Below are positions 24,030-34,958 of a DNA stretch of 64,000 nt, piece by piece. The stretch is from contig CM035351.1 of NCBI GenBank assembly GCA_020137815.1, positions 1,351,966 to 1,415,965 on the forward strand, read 5' to 3'. The notes under the pieces are model-generated. The model saw only the letters and a list, made by a program, of their open reading frames with translations, was not told the DNA's origin and did not search any database. A program made the position numbers and the translations under genes. Every line of letters begins with the position of its first letter. Within the stretch, counting starts at the first letter, position 1. This stretch comes from Hormiphora californensis. Its lineage: Eukaryota > Ctenophora > Tentaculata > Cydippida > Pleurobrachiidae.

Positions 24030-24843
24030 AAGTGAGGATTATTTTGCCGATCATTGTTGTGTTGCTCTAAAGACCAAGTGCGTCTTCAGGATGTTTTAAA
24101 AGTAGTAAGGGATTCTGGTCCCGATTGATGTGGTAGCTGATTCCATAATTTAGGTGCAGCAATACTGAAGCGCCTCTAGTGTTCTCTAGTGGTACTCACT
24201 CCTCCGCACCTCTTTCAGAGCGGTGACGTCATTATCCACTCGGAGTGATTTCACTTTCTGGGGCCGCTTCACTAACATCTCACATGTATGGAGGGGATTG
24301 ATCATGAAGAGTTCTTGTATACCCATCAGCAAATTTTGTACTTATTCGCTGTTTCACAGCAAGAAGTGTGATTTCATACGAAGTTTTGTTACACCGCGTT
24401 TTCCTCTTTTCCCTAATTATCGTGTCGCACTGTTCTGAACTTTCTGTAGACGTTTCAGGTCAGAGTCCTTTAATGAAACCAAAAGAGAGTTGCAATAACG
24501 ATACGGCTATGAATAAGGGTTGAAACCAGCTTAGTTTTCTGTGCCTTACTCAATTTTCCGGCTATTCTCCACATCTGTACCAGTTGTAGATTGCAACTTT
24601 GACAACTTTAGTAACGTGATCGGCCATTGATAATGTGCTGTCAAACATTACGCCCCAAGTTTCTCGCTCTTGGGGTGACTTCTGTTTCGCCATCTTCTGG
24701 ATTGATCAATATGTTTCTCAATATCAGGTGATTTACTCCATTTGTTTTTCAGGATGAAGAACTTCCGTTTTCTCTGGGTTGACTTCAGCATACTATGAGC
24801 CATCCACAATTTTAGTGTGCCATGCATTTCTGTATCTTTTCGT
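24030..24843 (-). pseudogene. Decayed LINE fragment (C-terminal reverse transcriptase)
   Basis: Minus-strand frames contain the usual end of an L2/CR1-type reverse transcriptase, with frameshifts and stops: a GVMFDSTLSMADHV-like block, then VKQRISTKF, a TLHDQSPPYM-like block, and PKLWNQLPHQSGP near the end. The left end is near 24030. The right end is cut by the N gap. This is degenerate and non-functional. Confidence 0.7.
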
Positions 24844-24943
24844 NNNNNNNNNNNNNNNNNNNNNNNNNNNNNNNNNNNNNNNNNNNNNNNNNNNNNNNNN
24901 NNNNNNNNNNNNNNNNNNNNNNNNNNNNNNNNNNNNNNNNNNN
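24844..24943. other. Assembly gap (100 N)
   Basis: Exactly 100 N, the conventional size for a scaffold gap of unknown length. Confidence 0.99.
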
Positions 24944-25944
24944 TGGAGAGGTAGAAAAATGTTGTTATACCAGATCGTTGTTGTGATACAATATACGTCA
25001 GATCAGTGGAGAAAAGATGATTTCCACATTTTAACATCGGCATGTCATCCTCCAGACACAGCACTCACAAACAGACAAAATGGGGTGCAGTGTGGACTAC
25101 TTACACTGTGATTCCAGTGCAGTGAATGTCTCAACAAGAGGGTGATCAAGAAGCACTTCTTTGCACATACGATAGTGGAAGTACATGTGTGAACGGGTAA
25201 ACATGGGTAGGCGAACCTCACTCAGCCACGCCATCACTTTCTCATTGTGAGCATTCTGTGAGATGGTGGAGGTGGGGGTGATGTGTGTCACCTAGTAGTA
25301 CCGCTGCAATGGTGAGTGTCATAACTGGGTGAGACTAATAAGTCAGAATTCTAAACTCTTACGATATATCGTCGAGATAGGACTGGTTCAATAGAAAAAC
25401 ATTCTTTTCCAGGGAGGTATGTTATCCGCCTTGGGAAAACCTACAATGTTAATATCAAGGTAAATTGAGGAAGATAAATTGAGCTCACAATTATGAGTTA
25501 GCTTTACTTACAGGCAAGTTAAGAAACACATTAAAGTAGCTGATAAATGTTGGGTCCTTCAGAAGATGCTTCAAGTAGGAAACTGTGTAAATTGCCCCTG
25601 AAAACATGATAATGATATTACCAATACAAAAGTAAATTGTTATGAAGATTTAGATTGATTTGCATCTAAAAAAGTGAAGATGGTTAGCACTCATTACTCA
25701 AATGAAAAAGCATTACTTTTTTGAGCGATTGAGTCGCTACGTCGCTTCATGATGTGTGTAGTTGTATCCAAAAGCTATTTAAAATCATTTTTCGTCATCT
25801 ACAAGTGTGGGAAAGGAGTAGGAATAACTTCTGAAATAGTGAACCATAATAAAGTTCAAGAGCGTCCAAAAGCGCACCAGATCCAGAAGAGACCAAATTC
25901 AAGAGTGCACCACATCCAGAAGAGACCACTTCAAGAGCGGTATC
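24944..25944 (-). other. 1-kb second copy of RGS22 exons after the gap
   Basis: This segment repeats 22583-23583 with no difference that I noticed (offset 2,361). It contains second copies of the exons at 22744-22930, 23002-23079 and 23151-23236, now at 25105-25291, 25363-25440 and 25512-25597. It begins immediately after the N run and stops matching at the centre of a palindrome. This is most simply unmerged overlapping or allelic contigs, not a gene duplication. Confidence 0.85.
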
Positions 25945-26122
25945 TTTTGGATAGGGGGCTCTCTTGGAGTGGTCTCTTCTGGATGTGATGCACTCTTGGA
26001 TTTGGTCTCTTGACTCTTTTGGATGGGGTGCCGCTCTTGGATATGGTGCACTCTTGAACTTTATTATGGTCTGTCTGGCGCCGCGACCCCATCTGAGCGC
26101 CGGCATACAGATTATGGTTCAC
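25839..26122. mobile_element. Foldback element containing a nested 40-bp element
   Basis: The left arm (GTGAACCATAATAAAGTTCA onward) is repeated inverted up to about 26122, with the centre near 25944. The right arm is interrupted at 26071-26118 by a micro-element. Its left arm alone also appears at 23478-23583. Confidence 0.75.
26071..26110. mobile_element. 40-bp micro-MITE with perfect 8-bp target duplication
   Basis: It begins CTGTCTGGCGCCG and ends CGCCGGCATACAG. ATTATGGT occurs on both sides (26063-26070 and 26111-26118), and removing one copy restores the host palindrome arm. The 8-bp duplication suggests hAT-type mobilisation. Relatives lie at 52034-52091 and probably 45006-45065. Confidence 0.85.
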
Positions 26123-26399
26123 AGTGAACCGTTCACTTTCTGAGATAAGAAATTGTCCGAGTTTGGGCGTACGGCGTAGGCTGCATGCCCCTCTAAAATT
26201 GGACTGTAGCAGCATATGTCAAGGTTCGAGTTTTTGCTTGGTATACACTACAGAGCACAGGCCCTCGGTAGTCAGAGGATAATCCAGCGCTTTTGAAAGG
26301 TTTGAGTATGGTGGTATAAATGGCTACCCCGCATATTTCAACTGTTTTGTGTAATAAATTCCTTGTTTACCTCTAATTCCTGAATATCTCTTAAAAATT

Positions 26400-27000
<601 letters not shown>

Positions 27001-27239
27001 CGAATACACGCACTATCCGACGGCGGGCGTGAGCCCGCCTCGGACAGGTAAGATCCCCTAATTCCGGATGCATTGTCACACCTAAGGAAAAAGGGGGTAC
27101 CTGAATAAAGATAACAACGGAACCCAGAAGGGCGGGGAGATATAAGGGTAGCAAAATGATAATGAACTCGGTTAAATAGGATGTTACCCCGCCATAATGA
27201 GTACATAAAATGGTCAAAAATATTTAATAAACATAGGGA

Positions 27240-28060
27240 CACACAAATGAAAACTCTACATCTAGGGAGGGCACAAGAGGGGAACAGCAGGCTTAGGAGA
27301 GAAAGGGTCCGAGTTCTGCACCCGTACCCAAGGGACAGAGGAGCGGAGAGGAGACGACCTGCCTAACCACTCTCTTGTGCCCCGTAAAGTAAACATGTGG
27401 GCACAGGGGTTGACGTTACTATGAGAAAGTGAGCTAAAAGTGAACAGGGAGATAGATATTACAACCCACTGTGCCCATATCCTACCTTAAACTACTCACA
27501 GCCGCTATAGCAATACCAACAATGGTCAGATAACATCGAAACATAAAGAAGTCTAACGCTAGGGTGGAGCCCAGGAAGGGAACGGCAGTTTTAGAGAAAG
27601 AAAGGGAAGCGAGTAGCTACCTGCCTAAACCGCTTTTCTTGGGCTCCGGAAACAAATACAAGTGGGCACAGGGATTGACGTCACTAGGGAAGTGGAACTG
27701 AAAGCAGAAAGGGGGCATAGTTATTACAACCCACTGTGCCCAAAGCTTAACTTAAACTACCCACAGCCACTAGATGGATATAACGATATAGGCCCCAAAT
27801 ACCACTGAAGTCGGTTGGCACAATATACATAAAGAAGTCTAGAGCTAGAGAGGAGCCCAAGAAGGGAACGACAGGTTTAGAGAACGAAAGGGGAGCGAGC
27901 GAGAAGCTACCTGCCTAACCACTCTCTTGGGCTCCGAAAAAATTAAAACATATGGGCGCAGAGGATTGACGTCACTAGGAAAAGTGGAACTGAAGCGGAC
28001 AGGGAAATAGTTATTACAATCCTCTGTGCCCAAACTTAACTTAGACTACAAAATAACAAT
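27240..28060 (-). repeat. Three ~300-bp tandem units with conserved hairpins
   Basis: Copies start near 27250, 27553 and 27848. Each has a GAGCCCAAGAAGGG...CTTGGGCTCC pair and a GGGCACAGG-ATTGACGTCAC...ACTGTGCCC pair, so each unit can fold into two stems even where the units have diverged. They lie directly downstream, on the same strand, of the endonuclease-type LINE at 28062, so they are likely its 3' UTR or a 3'-derived tandem. Confidence 0.7.
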
Positions 28061-28061
28061 T

Positions 28062-29405
28062 TTACATGTCAAGGAAATTCCTCAGCATATTAGAGGATGC
28101 GAATAGGACAGTTTTCTGCAACTGGGAAGACGAGATGCGTTTGGTCAACCGGGATAGATACTCTGGGAGTTTATCCGTTACACCGCCGAGCGTGCCTATT
28201 ACTATAGGCACGACCGTTACCTTAGATAACCCCCAGATGCTCTGGATTTCTCTCCGGAGCTCCTGGTACTTTTCGATTTCTCGATCTGCAACAAGCCGTT
28301 CTTTTGGCACAGCCACATCCACGATAATCGCTTCCTTCTTCCGTTTGTCAACAAGCACCAAATCAGGTTTACAGGCCTGTATAGTTCTTCACATTGGATA
28401 AGGAAGTCCCATAGAATCTTATAGCGTTCATTCTCTAGTCCTTTCTGCATAATGAAGAAACCAAGGAGTGGTAGTCTCGAACCCAGAATCGATACACATA
28501 CCCCAATGTATCGCAGCCGCAACTCGATCATGCCGTTGTTTATATTCAGATTTGGCTAGCTTTTGGCAATTGCTAAGTATGTGCTCCACCGATTCATTGT
28601 GTTTCACGCCAGATTCTGCACAGCGGAGAAGTATCAGCCGCTCTCTGAATGATTGCTCGTAACCAATTAGTTGTAGAGCCTGGTCCTGAGCAGCAAATAT
28701 GACTGCTTCTGTATTCTTTGGCATCTCTGTTTAAGGAGCCAGGACCAAGTTTCATTCGAGAACACCCGCCTCCCTCTAACTGTTGCAGAACCTGCCATGA
28801 ACCGGTTTAGCCTTCCACATATCGATCAACCGGGTCCGTTTGCAATTTAAGTACCTCTCCGTCCTCTGGATCCCTAAGAAGCATACCTTCGACGTTCATC
28901 GCAGAGAAGAGGCTCTGATTTTAGAATCGTTAGAGTCATTGAAAAATGAAGTCAACGCTACCTCTTCTCTAACGATAACATCTTCCATGCGTTGGAGACC
29001 CCTACCTCCCCTTTCCGGCTGACGTAAAGACGTCCACATCGCTAGATATTGGCTGTGGATGGCACCCGATTTGCGAAGTAGTTTACGTGTCTGTGTATCA
29101 AGACCCTTAGTCTCCGTTACTGTCCAGGACAGAATACCTGCACCGTATCTTGATAACTGGGACGCCCAACTATTTATAGCAGTATAAGATTTCTGCTAGT
29201 AAGAGGGATTTAAGGAGCAGTTTAATACGGCGAAAATATTCCGTGGAAGTAACTCTTTCATACGCTTATTAAGGATAATATCAGTTTTTAAAATACCTAA
29301 ATACCTATAACCCCCTTCCTCGACTTCAGGGAGGGCAGAACCATCCGGAAGGGATATGCCGTCCAGTATTACTCTCTGGCCATTCCCCACATGCACAGTA
29401 CCCAC
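28062..29405 (-). pseudogene. LINE C-terminal half with restriction-like endonuclease, frameshifted
   Basis: Minus-strand pieces in order: RVILDGISLPDGSALPEVEE and YRYLGIL (end of reverse transcriptase), then a GGRGLQRMEDVIVREE-like thumb region. Next is the block HNESVEHILSNC...YKQRHDRVAAAIHW, which is the Cys/His finger region before the nuclease. Last is a restriction-like endonuclease with IIVDVAVPKE, EKYQELRREI and VPIVIGTLGG. This set is typical of R2/R4-like, RLE-bearing LINEs. Several frameshifts and stops (for example between 28361 and 28428 and around 28740-28930) show that it is dead. Confidence 0.8.
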
Positions 29406-29407
29406 AT

Positions 29408-30115
29408 TTAACTCAGTCCAAACTCCATGTTGATGTCTCTGCTAAATTTAGCAGTGCTCTTCGTCACCTCACCGATTGATTCTGGTGAGAATGAAACATA
29501 TATCTGACTATCATCAGCATACATATGTATGGTTAGGTCGTATAATGCAGCAATCTTTTCCAGGTCCTTCATATATGGAGGCGAGACACTGTGTTGAGAC
29601 GCGCACCATTGCGACGCGCATTGCGACGCGCATTTTGGCTTTGCGACGCGCACATGCGCGTCGCAATGCTTAAATGCGCGTCGCAATGCTTAAATGCGCG
29701 TCGCAATGCGCGTCGCAAAGCCAAAATGCGCGTCGCAATGCGCGTCGCAATGGTGCGCGTCTCAACACAGTGTCTCGCCTCCATAGGATAAACAACAACG
29801 GGCCAAGAATAGACCCTTGGGGCACTCCGATTTCAATAGGTTTCGAACTGGACTCCGTCGATCCGATCTTAACCTTCGCAAAGCGTCCTGACAGGTAGGA
29901 TTTGATCCATTTCAGAACACTACCTCCAATTCGATATTCATTCTCAAGTCGCCGTAACAGTTCTGAATGCGAGATGGTGTCGAACGCGGCCGAGAGGTCC
30001 AATAACACAAGAATCACCTGAGATTTGCTGTCAATCTGCAAGAGGATGTCATTGACAATTTTCACGGTCGCCGTTTCGCAAGAATGTTTCGTTCTATAGG
30101 CGGACTGGAATTTAG
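29408..30115 (-). pseudogene. L2-type reverse transcriptase fragment split by a MITE
   Basis: It reads KFQSAYRTKHSCETATVKIV, LLDLSAAFDTISHSELL, IGVPQGSILGPLLFIL, then, after the palindrome at 29577-29782, YMKDLEKI and the catalytic YADDSQIYVSFSP. This is the L2-clade pattern. It runs without a clear border into the segment below 29405, which has a different, RLE-type pattern. The upstream end stops near 30115, close to another palindrome. Confidence 0.8.
29577..29782. mobile_element. 206-bp palindromic MITE inside the LINE fragment
   Basis: The ends are GGAGGCGAGACACTGTGTTG and its exact complement. The interior consists of inverted and tandem copies of GCGTCGCAATG-like units. The flanks allow an AT or TA dinucleotide duplication. 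With AT, removing the insert puts the reverse transcriptase frame back in register. Confidence 0.85.
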
Positions 30116-30160
30116 CGAAAAGACAACTCCAACGCAGAAATTTGGTAAAAAAGTAAAAAA

Positions 30161-30310
30161 TGAGGCCCCTCGGAAATGTTCAAGTCATGCACAATCAAGT
30201 CACGCCCACCAATCACAGCTCAGAACGCGCGAAGCACTCCGCGCGTTCTGAGCTGTGATTGGTGGGCGTGACTTGATTGTGCATGACTTGAACATTTCCG
30301 AGGGGCCTCA
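30161..30310. mobile_element. 150-bp near-perfect palindrome
   Basis: TGAGGCCCCTCGGAAATGTT on the left is matched inverted on the right. The arms are about 70 bp, with a short centre around AAGCACTC flanked by CGCGCG. No clear target duplication was found. It is a hairpin-type MITE or a stem-forming repeat. Confidence 0.8.
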
Positions 30311-31383
30311 TTCCAACCAAATTTGGTTGGAATTTTGGCCAAAATGAGAATAAAATTGCGCGCCGCAAAAAAGCAGCTTATTTTGTAATATTTCGCCGCG
30401 ACATGTAACGCGCGTGCACTTTTGAGCCGATTTACGGTTTACGCGGTGCATGAGTGCACGCGAAATTTCAATTTTTTCAATTTTATTTTTATTTTTCCAC
30501 TTTTTTTCAATTTTTTTTAATTTTCTTTTTCATTTTTTCTTTTTTTGTTAAAAAATTCATCGTGCACTCATGCACCGCCATAATGCTCCTTATTCGATGG
30601 CTGGGGTAGTTAAGCATGTCATACCCTTTAGCCATAACAGGAATTAACCGCACTTTCTAGCCATTTATAATAAAAAAGAAAAATTTGGCGAAACTTCTCG
30701 TGGTTTGTTTTGTTTGTCTGTAGGTCACGGTTACGCTGATGTGACTGTCTCGATTGAAACTGGCGTGTGGTCCAAATACTGTTGTTTCAGACACATATGC
30801 ATATGTACTAGAATATGAGCTAGTCATTTTAAGCCACGTTGCCAAATGTAATGCAGATTAGCTGAACAGGGTTTCAGCAATCACAAAATCTTGGTTGTTT
30901 CATATGATAATGTACCGTCTTACATGACATGCACCATTGCACTACATCGGAAGTGGCCAGAATCCAGATCACATATCTCAAATTGTTCTCAACCTTGAAT
31001 TTGAAATGAAGTCAGGTAAATCTAGCGGTATGGTACATAGTGCAAATATTTCTATCGTATGTAATTTGTGTGTAATCTCTGTTATAATTGTACATACTAA
31101 AACTTTTTTGTAATCTTGTAATAGTTACGATCTAGAAAACTCTGTTGTTAATCTTGTTATGTTCTAGAATTTTATTGTTTCCGCACCTAGACAAATGGCC
31201 TGGTTATGTGGTAAACAGGAGTGTACCATATTTGGAGCCCTGGAGCAGACGAATGATGGTGTTTCATGGAGTATTGAGAGACTGATGTTTAAAGAAAAGT
31301 CCAAACTTGTAATCTAACACTAGTTATAACATGCATAAGTCACACACACACTCATTTATTGTCCTTGTATCACTAGCAATAAA
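30311..31383. other. Intergenic, no gene seen
   Basis: Contains an inverted GGTGCATGAGTGCACG / CGTGCACTCATGCACC pair at about 30446-30580 around a T-rich core, probably another small foldback. The remainder is AT-rich sequence with nothing recognisable. Confidence 0.5.
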
Positions 31384-32815
31384 TCACGAAAAGAAATCAA
31401 AAGTGAGAGCTTCATCTTCTTCATTCGGATCGTGTCTGTACCTGAGGTATGCGGGTCTCTCCCTACTAATATCCTCTACGCTGATCCTCTTGTCCATGTA
31501 CCTGTGTCTTCTTATTCTCCTATCCGTCTCCAATCTCCCCTCCTCCGCTCTCTTATCCTGCTCAGCCCGTTCCTCCAGCAGCTTTGAACTGGTAAACTTC
31601 ATCCGGGTTATTTTATCGTTCACCCCGGTTCCAATTAGAGTTACCATCTCGTTCCTTATCATCCTCGCCTTCTCAATATTTCGCTCCTTCATCTGCTGCT
31701 TTACCAGCACGTTCTCCTCCCCACTTACAGCAAACCTTTTGTACCGTCGAGGGTTAGGATCCCGGAGTGTACTCACCCATATAGCTTCATTCTCCTTACA
31801 GCTTATACGTCTATCAGCAAACTCTTCGTAGGAGAACGGTTTTGCAAGGCATGACTGAAAGTAGGATTGGTGGTTATTTTTGGCAGATCGTGTCCGTTTC
31901 TCCTCCTCTGATCGTCTACTCCCTGGATCGGAACGTGCTGTTTTCGCTCTGTCCTTCTTTTCATTCTTCTCCTTCTCCCACGTTCGATGGAGGTCCAGCA
32001 TGGTCCTACTAACTTTACTCCAGCTCCCATTTAATGCAGGAACCTCAACCCCGGCCAGACCCAGCTCCTCCATTAACTCAGGGCACACCCTCAGGGCCAT
32101 AGAAATGGTATGTTGCATGGAGTTGAGTCGCTGAGGAGGATCCCGTCGTGTTGGTTGTGGAGCCTCGTCCTCCTCCTCTTCTTGACAATCCTCCTCCTCT
32201 TCTTCGTGATGCTCAACAACTTCATCTTCCTCTCCGATATCTTGTCTCTGGATTAGAGATGCAGTCCTTGCTTTGATCACCGCTTCCTCCCTCGCCATCC
32301 TCTCCTCCTTTCTCTTTCTCACCTTGCTACGTTTATACTCATTCAACAGACTCATCTCTCTGCTAACTTCCATGTAGTCCCAAATGAGGATCCGCAGCCG
32401 TGCAATCCTCTCCCTCTCCAGTCGAGTACACTTGCTCTTCTTCAGATTCCCCTCGATACTGTTCTGGCGGAGGTTCATTTTCTGGTAGAAACTCATGGAG
32501 TTGGTCTGGTATCTGAGAACTCCACCCTCGTGGTCCTGGGGATTGAACATCACCGAACCCCTGAAACAACAGGGATCTTAAATAGGACTAATGGAACATG
32601 GTGAACAGGATTTGACAGGATTTGAGTTATGCGGACGCGAGTTACCCGCCAGAAATCCAAGATTTCTAAACCCTGTATGATATTTTTAGTACACGTACTA
32701 AAACGAGCATCCACCCGGGCATGGAAAAAATAAGGGTTTCACGTTCTTACCTAAAGCATCGTTCGGCTATTCGTGCAAGACTCGGCTTAGTAAAATGTTC
32801 CTGAGGCTTCTCCAT
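31384..32815 (-). CDS. Unrecognised coiled-coil protein
   Basis: Two exons, 32815-32751 and 32560-31384, join in phase (CTTTAG|GTAAGA to TTTCAG|G) to give 413 aa. I do not recognise the family. What can be seen: a basic helical N-terminal third (RLERERIARLRILIWDYM, EYKRSKVRKRKEERMAREE), a strongly acidic stretch around residues 125-155 (EEEEEDCQEEEEDE), a Lys/Glu/Arg-rich middle, and a C-terminal region ending RYRHDPNEEDEALTFDFFS. No signal peptide or membrane segment. The start at 32815 is the first Met before the donor and is preceded by stops. A ciliary or cytoskeletal role would be a guess. The intergenic region on its 5' side is about 700 bp. Confidence 0.75.
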
Positions 32816-33529
32816 TTCTACAAAATAATATGTATGTTGAGAGATTGCATTCTCTGAACAAATCAACAACTAAAAATGCTTCTTATGAACAGCACTTATA
32901 ATACAATCGGCAAATCAACTTCAGAGAAAGTGATATCAAACACACGTTACAGTCAACTGCTTGTTATATCATTTGCCATACAACACAATTCCCCTTCTAT
33001 TCTATCTTGATCAATCTCTCTCTAACAGTTATTCAACGCTTTGATACGTGCCTCCTATCCGCCAATATCGCACGTACAACAGACATTTTAATTCGGAAGG
33101 CTTCATAAGTGAAAGTAAGCGCGAGTGAAAACAAAAGGGACAGAAGTGGAAGGAGTGTTAGAAAGCAGAGTTTTAACATGTAAAAGTATATATTGTGTTA
33201 TAAAGTGAATAATAATGCATGATGGCGTGCACAAAGAGAGTGTATAATGCAATTGGTTAAATCGTTGCCGTCAATTGGTCTACTGGTGCCATGCTTCAGT
33301 TAGTTAGGTCCAGACTGGATATAATGTTTGAGAAATGAACATTATTAAATCTCCTGATGATGCATTAGAAGAAAGAGTGAAGAACTCCACCGAGCATGAA
33401 ATGGCGACAACTTGATAACTCCCCTGGCCCCGTTGCACTACAAAAGTGAGAACTGTGAGAGGAACGCGGAAAACAAGATTATGTGATGTAATACTGGATA
33501 GTCATGGCAAATAAAAAATTCAACAAAAG
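32816..33529. other. Intergenic, no gene seen
   Basis: AT-rich sequence with no convincing exon. It presumably includes the promoter of the gene at 31384-32815. Confidence 0.4.
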
Positions 33530-34068
<539 letters not shown>

Positions 34069-34851
34069 TTACTATCTCTTCTACCTTTCTCTCTCTCTAC
34101 TCTATTTTTCTTCTCTATCGTCTTTTCCCATTCTCTCTGGCACCAGCTTCTACATCTTTCTTCCACACTTTCTCACGTGCTTGGCAGTCCTCCCTCAAAC
34201 TTCACAGGTCCAATGACAAACGTGGTACGGATTTTAAACTCTGTTTTGAGAGCTTTACCACTAAACCACCACACTAAATCACATCATGTGCTAATGGAAT
34301 AACAACAAAGGAATTATATCATTCATCTTGTGATCAATTTCGTTCATAAATTCTTTACAATATGTTTTATCAACTTACACTAACATTTCCCATGAGCACT
34401 GTCAGTACAACAAATGGTTTTATGTCATCTGTGATAAAATCATTTTGCATTTATGCACATGTAACTTTTCTTTTTCGAACATAGAGATAAGAAGAATTAG
34501 CTTTCTCGACTCTAGTTTTCGTGATCTAACAAACCGTTTTCTATAACCGAAACCTCCCTGGTTAGCAAGGTAATGGGACAATGAAGGAATGGAAAAGACG
34601 CTCAGAAAATGTGGCAGCTCCAGCGGTGGCCTCAGCCAGAGTAAGTTGTAGAGAAGTGTAAGTTAGAAATCTTTTTTTACATGAGCAGTATAAGTTGCCC
34701 GGGGGATCATATGTTTGTTAGTTTAGTTTAGTTTAGAACGCAAGGTTTTACATTTGATAGCTGACACCTCTGCTCCATATAAACAACATTTCTCTGTCTA
34801 TCTCTCTGTCTATGTCTATCTCTCTGTCTCTGTCTATCTCTCTGTCTCTGT
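34069..34851. other. Intergenic, no gene seen
   Basis: Nothing recognisable. A variant CTGTCTAT/CTCTCTGT repeat at about 34790-34870 leads into the next (CT)n run. Confidence 0.4.
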
Positions 34852-34866
34852 CTCTGTTTCTCTCTG

Positions 34867-34955
<89 letters not shown>
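34852..34955. repeat. (CT)n run abutting the GALNT-like stop codon
   Basis: About 85 bp of CT ends within a few bases of the stop of the minus-strand gene at 34957, so it forms the start of its 3' UTR as (GA)n in the transcript. Confidence 0.9.
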
Positions 34956-34956
<1 letters not shown>

Positions 34957-34958
<2 letters not shown>

